A stretch of 64,000 nt of DNA, from positions 372,001 to 436,000 of the forward strand of contig CAWEAS010000008.1 of the NCBI GenBank assembly GCA_963807015.1, given 5' to 3'. Shown piece by piece: positions 18,569-25,440 of the stretch (the stretch's first letter is position 1; each line of letters starts with the position of its first letter). Source of the DNA: JAJPKK01 sp963807015 (GTDB taxonomy: Bacteria > Pseudomonadota > Alphaproteobacteria > Rhizobiales > Xanthobacteraceae). The position numbers were made by a program, and so were the translations under genes. The notes under the pieces are model-generated. The model made no database searches. It was given only the letters and a program-made list of their open reading frames with translations, and was not told the DNA's origin.

Positions 18569-19214
18569 GATAATTGTCCCACATATCGACGTAGACGGCA
18601 TCCTGAGGCTTCGCCTGCTCGCCCCACAGCTCCCGTGCGGCAAAGCGAACCGAATAGACGTGCTGCGGCTTTTCGCCGAGGAAATGCGCGTTGGTATCAG
18701 GAAAAAGAAAGACGCCATGATCGCGGTCGATCACGCCGTACTTGGCACGCGCGTAGCGCGGCAGACGTGTATGGCCAACCGGATTGATATTCCGGGCACG
18801 CACATGCTGGCCGACGGCAAAACGGGGCGCCACCGGTTCAGGGCGACGGGCAGAAGCGCGGATTCGCGCGGCAGGCTCGGCGTTCGCGGCGGTGAGCGGC
18901 GGCGTTGCTCTCGACGATCCCGCAGCGGGACTGCCGCTTTCGACTTCCGCCCGTGTCACGAGACCTGACTTGATCGAGATCTCGGTCAGCCGTTCGAGCC
19001 AACGCTCGTAATAACTCATGCGCAGATAGTCGGCCGGTGGAAGCAATTCGACGCCGTGACGCGACGCGTCCAGATTCCATTTGCGCCACGCGCCCAGCGC
19101 GCGATTGAGCGCGTAAACCCTGCCTTCCCAGGGTGCATGGAAAACCGGCTCGTTCTTTTCATACTGGATCGGGCCCATGCCCTGATCGCCACCCATGTCA
19201 TGGACGCCGTTCAT
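18555..19214 (-). CDS. nthB: Nitrile hydratase subunit beta
   Basis: 219 residues starting with the family signature MNGVHDMGG. Later landmarks: EPVFHAPWEGRVYALN, LRMSYYERWLERL and the C-terminal beta-roll segment PRYARAKYGVIDRDHGVFLF ending in DMWDNYLEPA. Pairs with alpha to form the hydration enzyme that turns nitriles into amides. The start codon overlaps the alpha stop (ATGA). There is no signal peptide, which is notable because alpha carries one. A low-complexity Ala/Arg/Pro stretch in the middle (residues about 90-120) is common in family linkers. Confidence 0.95.
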   Translation of the reverse strand: MNGVHDMGGDQGMGPIQYEKNEPVFHAPWEGRVYALNRALGAWRKWNLDASRHGVELLPPADYLRMSYYERWLERLTEISIKSGLVTRAEVESGSPAAGSSRATPPLTAANAEPAARIRASARRPEPVAPRFAVGQHVRARNINPVGHTRLPRYARAKYGVIDRDHGVFLFPDTNAHFLGEKPQHVYSVRFAARELWGEQAKPQDAVYVDMWDNYLEPA

Positions 19215-19927
19215 AACCGAGCTCCTTTCTCAGGTAGCGCGACCCTCGCAACGCCGATCATCGCGTCCCGCGTAACCAACCCCGCGAGCTCGTCCTCGCT
19301 CATGTGTTCGCTGCCGACAGGCCGCTCCGGCATCACAAGGTAGCGGACCTCGGCCGTCGAATCCCAAACGCGGACCTCGACGTCATCGGCGATCATCACA
19401 CCGAATTCCTGCAACACCCCGCGGGGATCGATCACCGCGCGCGAGCGGTAAGGGGCCGATTTGTACCACACCGGTGGAAGCCCCAGTAACGGCCACGGAT
19501 AGCAGGAGCAAAGCGTGCAAACGACGAGGTTGTGGACGCGTGGCGTATTTTCAACCACGAGCGTGTCCTCGCCCTGCGTCCCGCCATAGCCAAATTCCTT
19601 GAGAGCCACGGGGCCGTCGGCGAGCAGCCGCTGCTTGAACGCGGCGTCCGTCCAGGCGCGGGCGATCACGCGCGCGCCGTTGCGCGGCCCGATCTTGTGC
19701 TCATAGGCATCGACGAGGACATCCAGGGCCGCGGGATCGACGAGCCCCTTTTCGACCAGCAGCGACTCCAGCGATTTGGTCCGCAGCGCCAGATCTGACG
19801 GAACAGTCTGATGGTCGTGCTCGTGGGAGTCGCGCTCGTGGGTCTCGGCATGCACCAAATCGGGCGTCGCCGTCGTGCCGGCGGCGACCGCCGCAGCCGC
19901 CAAGAAATCGCGTCGCGTCGTGCTCAT
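19211..19927 (-). CDS. nthA: Nitrile hydratase subunit alpha, cobalt type, with Tat-like leader
   Basis: ATG at 19927 follows a GAGGGAGAA ribosome site. 238 residues. Metal-binding motif VCTLCSCYPW: the Thr in CTLCSC is the cobalt-type residue (Ser in iron-type); the last two Cys become oxidised. The first 27 residues read TTRRDFLAAAAVAAG and end in DLVHA, a twin-arginine signal pattern, followed by a His/Asp-rich stretch (ETHERDSHEHDHQ) before the usual helix LESLLVEKGLVDP. Family members are normally cytoplasmic and lack such a leader. If real, the folded, cobalt-loaded complex would be exported with beta as passenger. Operon order alpha-beta-activator. No amidase gene is attached. Confidence 0.93.
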   Translation of the reverse strand: MSTTRRDFLAAAAVAAGTTATPDLVHAETHERDSHEHDHQTVPSDLALRTKSLESLLVEKGLVDPAALDVLVDAYEHKIGPRNGARVIARAWTDAAFKQRLLADGPVALKEFGYGGTQGEDTLVVENTPRVHNLVVCTLCSCYPWPLLGLPPVWYKSAPYRSRAVIDPRGVLQEFGVMIADDVEVRVWDSTAEVRYLVMPERPVGSEHMSEDELAGLVTRDAMIGVARVALPEKGARL

Positions 19928-20189
19928 CCGATTCTCCCTCTCGCAATTCAAAGCAGCGAAAACAGACCTGATCCGTGTCAGACCACGGCCGCACAAATCA
20001 GACCAGAGCTGCACAACAAAATTGGCTCGTGCCGGCGCCGCATGTGCTCAAGACGAAAGATGCCGGCGCGCCGCGAAAAGCTACACCGCTTGGGAAACGG
20101 ACGCGAGTCCGTTTCCGGCCCGAGGCTGCCGTCGCGAAGGAACTGACCGCGCTCGGAGCCGTTAACGTGCGGACTCGAAGGAGCATTCC

Positions 20190-20354
20190 ATGGGCAACAC
20201 CAAGGATCCGAAACAAAAGCAGCCGGGCGAAAAGCCGCCGGGCAAGTATCATTACAACCCGGGCAACATGTCCGGCAAAGAGGCTGAAGAAGAGTTGCGG
20301 GAAGAGGCGCACGAGCGCGAGCAGCTTCACGAGCGACGCGACCAGAAGGGCTGA
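20190..20354 (+). CDS. Small hydrophilic protein (54 aa), unknown
   Basis: ATG at 20190 preceded by GAAGGAG at good spacing. The 54-residue product is highly charged, without hydrophobic segments: a Lys/Pro/Gly-rich first half (PGEKPPGKYHYNPGNMSG) and an acidic/basic helix (EEELREEAHEREQLHERR). It ends just before a strong hairpin. Codon use and the ribosome site support a real gene; no family recognised. It may be a stress-related disordered protein, but this is only a guess from composition. Confidence 0.7.
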   Translation: MGNTKDPKQKQPGEKPPGKYHYNPGNMSGKEAEEELREEAHEREQLHERRDQKG

Positions 20355-20378
20355 TCGACTGTCGATGGATTCAAGTGT

Positions 20379-20409
20379 CGCCAGCGGCTCCAGGAGGGAG
20401 CCGCTGGCG
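20379..20409. terminator. Bidirectional hairpin between small protein gene and tRNA-Arg
   Basis: Perfect 13-base stem (arms CGCCAGCGGCTCC and GGAGCCGCTGGCG) with a five-base loop, starting 25 bases after the small protein's stop and six bases past the tRNA 3' end on the other strand. No long T run on either side. Probably ends both convergent transcripts. Confidence 0.7.
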
Positions 20410-20415
20410 AAGTCA

Positions 20416-20492
20416 TGGCGGTCCCGGGAAGACTCGAACTTCCGACCTTCGGTTTAGGAAACCGCTGCTCTATCCGGCTGAGCTACGGGACC
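20416..20492 (-). tRNA. tRNA-Arg (anticodon CCU)
   Basis: Read on the minus strand: acceptor GGTCCCG pairs with CGGGACC, followed by G and an encoded CCA. D arm GCTC...GAGC, anticodon loop TTCCTAA (anticodon CCT, reads AGG), T arm GGAAG-TTCGAGT-CTTCC. 77 nt. The first anticodon-stem pair is a mismatch, the other four pair. Open frames across this stretch are artefacts. Confidence 0.97.
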
Positions 20493-20591
20493 ATCGGTCA
20501 GGTCGTAACCCATTCGAGCCTCACGACGCAATGTGGCGCAAAGTTCGATCCACCATCGTCGCATGATCTCAGTTGCGGCCACCCCTCCCCG

Positions 20592-21632
20592 TCACGCCAT
20601 GGCCGGCGTTATGTCTTGAATGTTGGTGATGTGCGGGTCGATCTGGGCGGTCGTGTCAGGCCCGTTCCAGGTGCCCTCGGCCACGCGCGTGCCGCCGGCG
20701 CCGGTGACCGTAACATCCGTAAATCCGACCGCCTCCAACTTTCCCTCGATCATGCTGTTGCCCGCCAGTTGATCGAATCCCGTCAGCGTGATGGTGGCGC
20801 GATAGCGTCTGCCGTGGCGGACGGTGAAGCTTCCGCCCGGCGGCTGGGCGAAGGGGCTAAGCGCGATGCCGAACGCGACGGCGGCTGGGGCGACCGACGG
20901 CGGCGGGATGAACAGGTGAACCGTGTCGTCGGCGGACTGATCCGACGGTAGCACCGTGAAGTCGAGAACGTCCTCGAAGTCTCCCGCGTATTGCCATGCG
21001 AGGATAGGACACGGCGCGTTGACGGGCGGCTTCGGGCCGGCTTGCGCCGGGTCCCAGGCCGGAGGCCCTTCGACGCCCGTTCGCCTGCCGTAATTGGTAA
21101 CCCATGCACCGCGACACATGGCACCGTTGCTAACGGCGGTCGCAAGCGCGCGCCAGGATTTCGCATCGGAACGATTGATGTAGATCGCGGGCGTGAACTT
21201 AAGCTGGATGCCGCCGCCGATCGGGCCCTGATTGCGCAGCGCGTCCGCCCATCCCTGAAAATAGTCGACGCTGAGCGATGGCTGGTTGTCGCCGAGTTCC
21301 GTGTCGAGAAAGATGAGCGGCTCGAAGTTCAATCCTGCGAGACAATCGGCGCCGAACGAGGTGACGACCGCCGACATATTATTGACGGCGTCGGCGACGC
21401 CATCGGCGTGCGAGCCGCCCACGCGGTTGGTCTGACGCGCGATGCACAGCACGGGTATGTTGTGCGCGCTCAAAATCGGATTTTCCGTGCCGGCTTGATA
21501 CTGCACCGGACTTGGATTGTGAGGTCCCTTGAAATACCGGCCGAAGAACGCTGGCGGTCCCCGCAGCAACTGACTTGCCAGTCTGATCAGATCATCCGTT
21601 ACTGGATGCGTCGCATCTACCCCAGCGCTCAT
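20592..21632 (-). CDS. DUF1906/GH25-like glycoside-hydrolase-fold protein, unknown role
   Basis: Start at 21632 (MSAGVDATHP) follows AGGGAGGAATATC. 346 residues, no signal peptide. The first ~250 residues resemble the DUF1906 / GH25-like barrel: FFGRYFKG, a HADGVADAVNNMSAV helix, the strand FEPLIFLDTELG with possible catalytic acids, YFQGWADALRNQ and the late CPILAWQYAGDFEDVLDF. The remaining ~95 residues form a separate beta-rich, Gly/Thr-rich domain (GFDQLAGNSMIEGKLEAVGF). Related barrels act on peptidoglycan or sugars, but activity here is unproven. Last gene of a four-gene minus-strand cluster, 122 bases after the 76-aa gene, and 100 bases from tRNA-Arg. Confidence 0.65.
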   Translation of the reverse strand: MSAGVDATHPVTDDLIRLASQLLRGPPAFFGRYFKGPHNPSPVQYQAGTENPILSAHNIPVLCIARQTNRVGGSHADGVADAVNNMSAVVTSFGADCLAGLNFEPLIFLDTELGDNQPSLSVDYFQGWADALRNQGPIGGGIQLKFTPAIYINRSDAKSWRALATAVSNGAMCRGAWVTNYGRRTGVEGPPAWDPAQAGPKPPVNAPCPILAWQYAGDFEDVLDFTVLPSDQSADDTVHLFIPPPSVAPAAVAFGIALSPFAQPPGGSFTVRHGRRYRATITLTGFDQLAGNSMIEGKLEAVGFTDVTVTGAGGTRVAEGTWNGPDTTAQIDPHITNIQDITPAMA

Positions 21633-21754
21633 GATATTCCTCCCTGCAGACAATTCGGAATGTTGAAAAAATCGTCGATCCAATGCCGTAGAAGATAAAC
21701 TCGCGGAGTATTTGAGCCGGATCGGCTTAAACCGGTTTCTCCCGCGTAGTGCGT

Positions 21755-21985
21755 CTATCTTTGCGGAATGGTGCCGTGGATCTTGGCTCCAAGCTCCAGT
21801 ATGCGACGTTCGCGATCTGCCTCTTCTGCCGCGGCAGTCGGATCCTTGGGAAGATCCGGGTCCATTTCAAAACGCTGCACGAGGAGCTTTTCGTACTCCA
21901 TCACTTCTTCAGGCGTCGCGGTCGGTGCTGCAGCAGGGCCGGGCGCCGATAACGTGGGCTTGGGAGGTTCCATTGCGCAACTCAT
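21755..21985 (-). CDS. Small acidic protein (76 aa), unknown
   Basis: The ATG shares one base with the zincin stop codon (TGATG), so it is translationally coupled to it; this favours the start at 21985 over the TTG one codon earlier. Composition: a Pro/Ala/Thr-rich N-terminal half (PPKPTLSAPGPAAAPTATPE) and a charged helical C-terminal half (EEVMEYEKLLVQRFEMDPDL, EEADRERRILELGAKI). No signal peptide or membrane segment. No family recognised. Possible partner, inhibitor or chaperone of the zincin, inferred from coupling alone. Confidence 0.65.
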   Translation of the reverse strand: MSCAMEPPKPTLSAPGPAAAPTATPEEVMEYEKLLVQRFEMDPDLPKDPTAAAEEADRERRILELGAKIHGTIPQR

Positions 21986-22929
21986 CAAGGCCGGTTGATT
22001 TTTGCCACCAGCCTGTCCTTCAGGAATTTTCGCGTCACGACGTCATGCTCGCATTGTTCCGAGTGGCAGCCACCCGGGACCATGTAATAGTTATCCATGA
22101 TCGCCGGCAGATCGAGCCCCACAGGCGCGGCTCCGTTGCGCTCGCAATGATAGGATTGCCAGGTCAGCGGATAGCCGAGGTGTCCTCGTGTCGTGTCCGA
22201 AATCATTGCCGCGGCGCTGTAGGTCGCAAACTGCGGCGGAATCGGTCTGCGTCGTTTGTTGTTCACCGCCGAGTTGCCGTCGATGTAGAGGTCGACGACC
22301 ATCCCGTTTTGATAGCTCGACAGCGCATGGCCGAATTCATGGGTCGCCGTGAGGCTCGCGGCAGTGCAGTAAATCGCGACCGTTCCGGGTACGAAGCTCT
22401 CATAGCAATGCACGAGCTTCAAGCCATCCAAATTGAAAGACACGCCCACATTGGCCGGATCATCAGTCGCAAACCATGCGCTCGCGCGCTGATGCGTGTT
22501 TGATGCGGTTATGGCATAGGCGACATCTACGATTTTTCCGTACTTCGCCTGAAGGTAATTCTTGATCTGCGTGCGCCGCACGACGAGGAGAAAACTCGCA
22601 GCATCCTGCCCAATCAGCGATTCCGAATCTTGCTGGTTCGGGTCCGTGGTGGTTGCGGGCACCGGATCAAAGATCGTGCAGATTTTTACGTGGGGAAGAA
22701 TGGCGGGATCATTCAAAATGCCTTCGTACTGGTTCGGCAGTACGCCGGTCAGGCAATCGACAATATATTTCGCACACTGGTCGAAGCTCGCCTTATTCCC
22801 GATAATCGGATCGGGAATGAACGTGCCGGAATTCAAAGGAGCTTCCAAATAGCGGTTCGCAACGATGCAAATCGTAAAGGGATTGAGCTTCGTTGCGTCG
22901 CCACTACGCAGAACGGCTTGAACGGCCAT
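21985..22929 (-). CDS. Putative zinc metallopeptidase (HExxH zincin; M64-like features)
   Basis: 314 residues, no signal peptide. The active-site helix LTATHEFGHALSSYQNG contains HExxH (about residue 211). Downstream, LPAIMDNYYM could be a Met-turn-like element and GGCHSEQCEHDVVTRKFL carries two close cysteines, a layout reminiscent of IgA-peptidase-like M64 proteins. The N-terminal half (TICIVANRYLE, SFDQCAKYIVDCL) fits the mixed alpha/beta part of such zincins. The third zinc ligand cannot be fixed by eye. Second gene of the cluster, 22 bases after the 86-aa gene and overlapping the 76-aa gene. Substrate and secretion route unknown. Confidence 0.65.
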   Translation of the reverse strand: MAVQAVLRSGDATKLNPFTICIVANRYLEAPLNSGTFIPDPIIGNKASFDQCAKYIVDCLTGVLPNQYEGILNDPAILPHVKICTIFDPVPATTTDPNQQDSESLIGQDAASFLLVVRRTQIKNYLQAKYGKIVDVAYAITASNTHQRASAWFATDDPANVGVSFNLDGLKLVHCYESFVPGTVAIYCTAASLTATHEFGHALSSYQNGMVVDLYIDGNSAVNNKRRRPIPPQFATYSAAAMISDTTRGHLGYPLTWQSYHCERNGAAPVGLDLPAIMDNYYMVPGGCHSEQCEHDVVTRKFLKDRLVAKINRP

Positions 22930-22951
22930 GACGCCCCCGCGCCATCAGATT

Positions 22952-23212
22952 TTAGCTGCAGGTGCCCTTGTAGATTTGATCGCCCACGGTGATGAGCGCG
23001 GTCAAAGCCGCCGCCGCCGTCGTTCCGTAACCGGGAATAATCGCCACTATTCCCGCGAGCCCCTGGAGGATCGGTTTTGCCCCAGGCCAGATCGAGCAGA
23101 AATCTCCCAGGGGTGCGCCTGGCGGCGCAGCGGCAGGAGCCGGGGCGGGAGCAGCAAGAGAGGCGTCAATCTGCTGTCGCAACTGCAACAAAGCGTCTTT
23201 TGACAGGGCCAT
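22952..23212 (-). CDS. Small two-cysteine hydrophobic protein (86 aa), unknown
   Basis: ATG at 23212 with GGAG nine bases upstream. 86 residues in three parts: an amphipathic start (MALSKDALLQLRQQIDASL), a Pro/Ala linker, and a ~50-residue hydrophobic module starting near DFCSIWPG and ending KGTCS, with one Cys at each end and Gly/Ala/Ile-rich stretches (LAGIVAIIPGYG, AAAALTALITVG) that could form membrane helices. The layout is like that of small secreted or membrane-active peptides with a leader, but no known bacteriocin or holin motif is present. First gene of the four-gene minus-strand cluster. Confidence 0.6.
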   Translation of the reverse strand: MALSKDALLQLRQQIDASLAAPAPAPAAAPPGAPLGDFCSIWPGAKPILQGLAGIVAIIPGYGTTAAAALTALITVGDQIYKGTCS

Positions 23213-23216
23213 TTTT

Positions 23217-23231
23217 ACAATCTCCGATTGT
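23217..23231 (-). promoter_or_regulatory. Hairpin covering the ribosome binding site of the 86-aa gene
   Basis: On the minus strand ACAATC and GATTGT are perfect inverted repeats around GGA; the GGAG ribosome site lies in the loop and first base of the 3' arm. The region upstream (to about 23280) is strongly AT-rich and likely holds the promoter of the cluster. Confidence 0.45.
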
Positions 23232-23397
23232 TTAAAATAGAAATATAACTTTAGATTGTATTTCGGCAGATTGCAATAGCACCCCCGAGGAAAGTGAGGG
23301 GCCACCCTATCGATCGATCAATCGTCTCTCCGTTTCGCCGATAGTGCACCGGCGCAGCGGAGCACGGTGAGGTCGGCGTGAAGAAGCACCACTCCTC

Positions 23398-23434
23398 AAA
23401 AAGCAAAACGCCGCCGAACCTGGTTCGACGGCGT
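23398..23434 (-). terminator. Intrinsic terminator of the 109-aa secreted protein gene
   Basis: On the minus strand a 13-base stem (ACGCCGTCGAACC with GGTTCGGCGGCGT, one imperfect pair, one-base loop) is followed by TTTGCTTTTT. It lies 31 bases beyond the stop of the gene at 23465-23794. Confidence 0.8.
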
Positions 23435-23464
23435 CGCGCTGAACGCTACGAATGGTGAGGCAGC

Positions 23465-23794
23465 TCAGTCTGCCGTCACGCGATCGTTGTAGACGTGGAT
23501 GTTTTCGATCTTGCACCAATCGACCTCGTACTGCTCGGTCTTGACGTCCCGGTAGATGATGCGGAAGGGGACGACGCAGTCGCCTTCGTTGGACTTCCAA
23601 TCCATCGTCTGGTGCTCATCGGCATCGACGCTGACATTGCTCCAGGTGTCCCACTTGCCATCCTCGTAGGTCTGGAAGCCGATGATCGGATACTTCGAGT
23701 GATTGTAGAGGGTGAACTTGTAGGTCTCGGCACTGGCCGGAGCCGCGGCGAGCGCGCCGGCCAAACCAACACCAAGCAATACGTGACGCATCAT
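23465..23794 (-). CDS. Small secreted protein (109 aa), unknown
   Basis: Start at 23794 (MMRHVLLGVGLAGALAAAPASA) with GGAGA upstream; the longer frame is rejected because the signal peptide begins here. Mature part of about 87 residues with ETYKFTLYNHSKYPIIGFQT at its start, two cysteines (GDCVVPF, DWCKIEN) that may pair, and a beta-rich pattern. The repeated YNHSKYPI/IGF style resembles small periplasmic beta-sandwich proteins, but no family was recognised. Monocistronic, with its own intrinsic terminator; divergent from the Rieske dioxygenase. Confidence 0.8.
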   Translation of the reverse strand: MMRHVLLGVGLAGALAAAPASAETYKFTLYNHSKYPIIGFQTYEDGKWDTWSNVSVDADEHQTMDWKSNEGDCVVPFRIIYRDVKTEQYEVDWCKIENIHVYNDRVTAD

Positions 23795-24097
23795 CGTTTT
23801 CTCTCCATAGCGATGAGGGGGATCAGCAAGGTCGACCGCGTCAGGCGGCAAGACCCCCAGCCCTGCCGCGGCTCCGGTAACAAAAAACCGAGCCCGTGAC
23901 AATCGACCGCATTGCCTATGTTTCGGCCCCGGTCACGGCGCCAAGCTCCGCGCTTCGCCCGCAGCACGTTGTGATTGCGCGAAGCCTGCCCGCGCACTCG
24001 CCGACCGTGGGCGAAAGCTCAAGTGCGAACATCGGCGTTTGCGTGTATCTTCGCCGCCGCGCGCACGGCGCCACAGCCTCAAAAGATACGTCGCATC
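23795..24097. other. Divergent intergenic region, secreted protein / dioxygenase
   Basis: 303 bases of average composition. It must carry promoters for both flanking genes, but no clear -35/-10 pair, operator dyad or riboswitch-like fold was found. Short open frames here (for example the extension of the dioxygenase frame to 23975) show no coding signature. Confidence 0.4.
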
Positions 24098-25435
24098 ATG
24101 ACCGAAGACCTTTCCCGTTTCGTCGAGCCCGGACGCGTCCATCGGCGCATCTACACCGATCCCGCGATCTTCGAACGCGAGCTCGAGCGCATCTTCGGCG
24201 CTGCCTGGATCTATGTCGGCCACGAAAGCCAAGTGAAGCAACCCGGCGATTATTTCGCGACCCGGATCGGCCGACGGCCGGTGGTGCTGGTGCGCGACAC
24301 GGACGGGCAGATCCGCGTCATCCATAACCAGTGCGCCCATCGCGGCGCGATGGTGGTCGCGACCGAAAAGGGTAACGCGGGCGAATTCACCTGCTGCTAT
24401 CACGGCTGGACTTATCATCTCGACGGCCGCCTCAAGGGCGTGCCGCTGCAGCAGGGCTATCCGCGCGATTTCGATCCACGCAATCCGCGCACCGCGATGG
24501 TGCAGGTTGCGCGCGTCGCGAGCTATCGCGGCTTCGTGTTTGCGAGCGAGGCCGAGGACGGCCCAAGCCTCGAAGACTTCCTCGGCTACATGACGACGTC
24601 GTTCGACGACATGGTCGACCGCGCGCCCGACGGCGAGATCGAGGTCGCCGGCGGGACCTTCAAGCACACCTACGACGCCAATTGGAAGCTCTACCTCGAA
24701 AACCTGTGCGACGCCGCTCATCCGATCTTCACCCACCGCTCCTCGATCGAGGCAGCGCAGCAGCAGCCGGACGACGTCTTTTCCGACGGCACCGGCGAGA
24801 TCGCGATCCGTCAGATGCGCCAGAACGGCGCGCCCTACAGCTTCTGGGAAACGCAGGTCGGCATCTGGACCTATCCGAACGGCCACAGCTACCTCGGCGA
24901 CTACCACGACGACGCCAAGCTCGTGGCCGCGCTCAAGGACCCGGTGTTCCGCGACTACATCGGCCGGCTCGAAGCGCGCAAGGGCAAGGCGGAAACCCAG
25001 CGCGTGCTCGAAACGCGCCGCTGGAACACCAACATCTATCCGAATCTCTCGTTCATGAGCCAGTTCCAGCAGCTGCGCGTCGTCCATCCCATCGCGGTCG
25101 ATCGCACCGAGGTGCACACCTACAATTTCCGTCTGAAGGGCGCACCCGTCGAGATGTTCCGCAACACCGTCAGCTTCGCCAACACCGTGAACGGCACCGG
25201 CTCGCTGGTGCTGACCGACGACCTCGAGATCTACAACCGCATCAAGCTCGGCCTGTCGAGCGAAGGCGCCGAGTGGATCGAAGTCGGCCGCGGCTTCGAG
25301 AGCGACGTGCCCGACAGCCACGGCGGCCGGCGCGGCAAGAATTCCACGAGCGAAGTCTACATCCGCAACATGCTCGATGCCTGGGTCGGCTATATGACCG
25401 GGCGCGGCGCCGCGGGCGTGCGCAAAGCCTCCTGA
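24098..25435 (+). CDS. Rieske aromatic ring-hydroxylating dioxygenase, alpha subunit
   Basis: ATG at 24098 gives MTEDLSRFVEPGRVHRRIYT, the normal N-terminus. 445 residues. The Rieske 2Fe-2S motif is complete: CAH in QCAHRGAMV and, 16-17 residues on, CCYHGW (CxxH). The mononuclear iron site is in ENLCDAAHPIFTHRS (Asp, His, His). Such enzymes add both atoms of O2 to an aromatic ring using electrons from a reductase/ferredoxin, not encoded nearby. The beta subunit follows after five bases. C-terminal half determines substrate and cannot be assigned by eye. Confidence 0.93.
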   Translation: MTEDLSRFVEPGRVHRRIYTDPAIFERELERIFGAAWIYVGHESQVKQPGDYFATRIGRRPVVLVRDTDGQIRVIHNQCAHRGAMVVATEKGNAGEFTCCYHGWTYHLDGRLKGVPLQQGYPRDFDPRNPRTAMVQVARVASYRGFVFASEAEDGPSLEDFLGYMTTSFDDMVDRAPDGEIEVAGGTFKHTYDANWKLYLENLCDAAHPIFTHRSSIEAAQQQPDDVFSDGTGEIAIRQMRQNGAPYSFWETQVGIWTYPNGHSYLGDYHDDAKLVAALKDPVFRDYIGRLEARKGKAETQRVLETRRWNTNIYPNLSFMSQFQQLRVVHPIAVDRTEVHTYNFRLKGAPVEMFRNTVSFANTVNGTGSLVLTDDLEIYNRIKLGLSSEGAEWIEVGRGFESDVPDSHGGRRGKNSTSEVYIRNMLDAWVGYMTGRGAAGVRKAS

Positions 25436-25440
25436 TCGCC

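Noticed and set aside
20415..20951. Plus-strand frame crossing the tRNA (MAVPGRLELPTFGLGNR...)
   Set aside because: This peptide is the usual mistranslation of a reverse-strand tRNA and continues as a shadow of the GH-like gene.
20416..23800. Genomic island integrated at tRNA-Arg(CCU)
   Set aside because: The cluster lies on the 5' side of the tRNA, no integrase is present, and no duplicate of the tRNA 3' end was found nearby.
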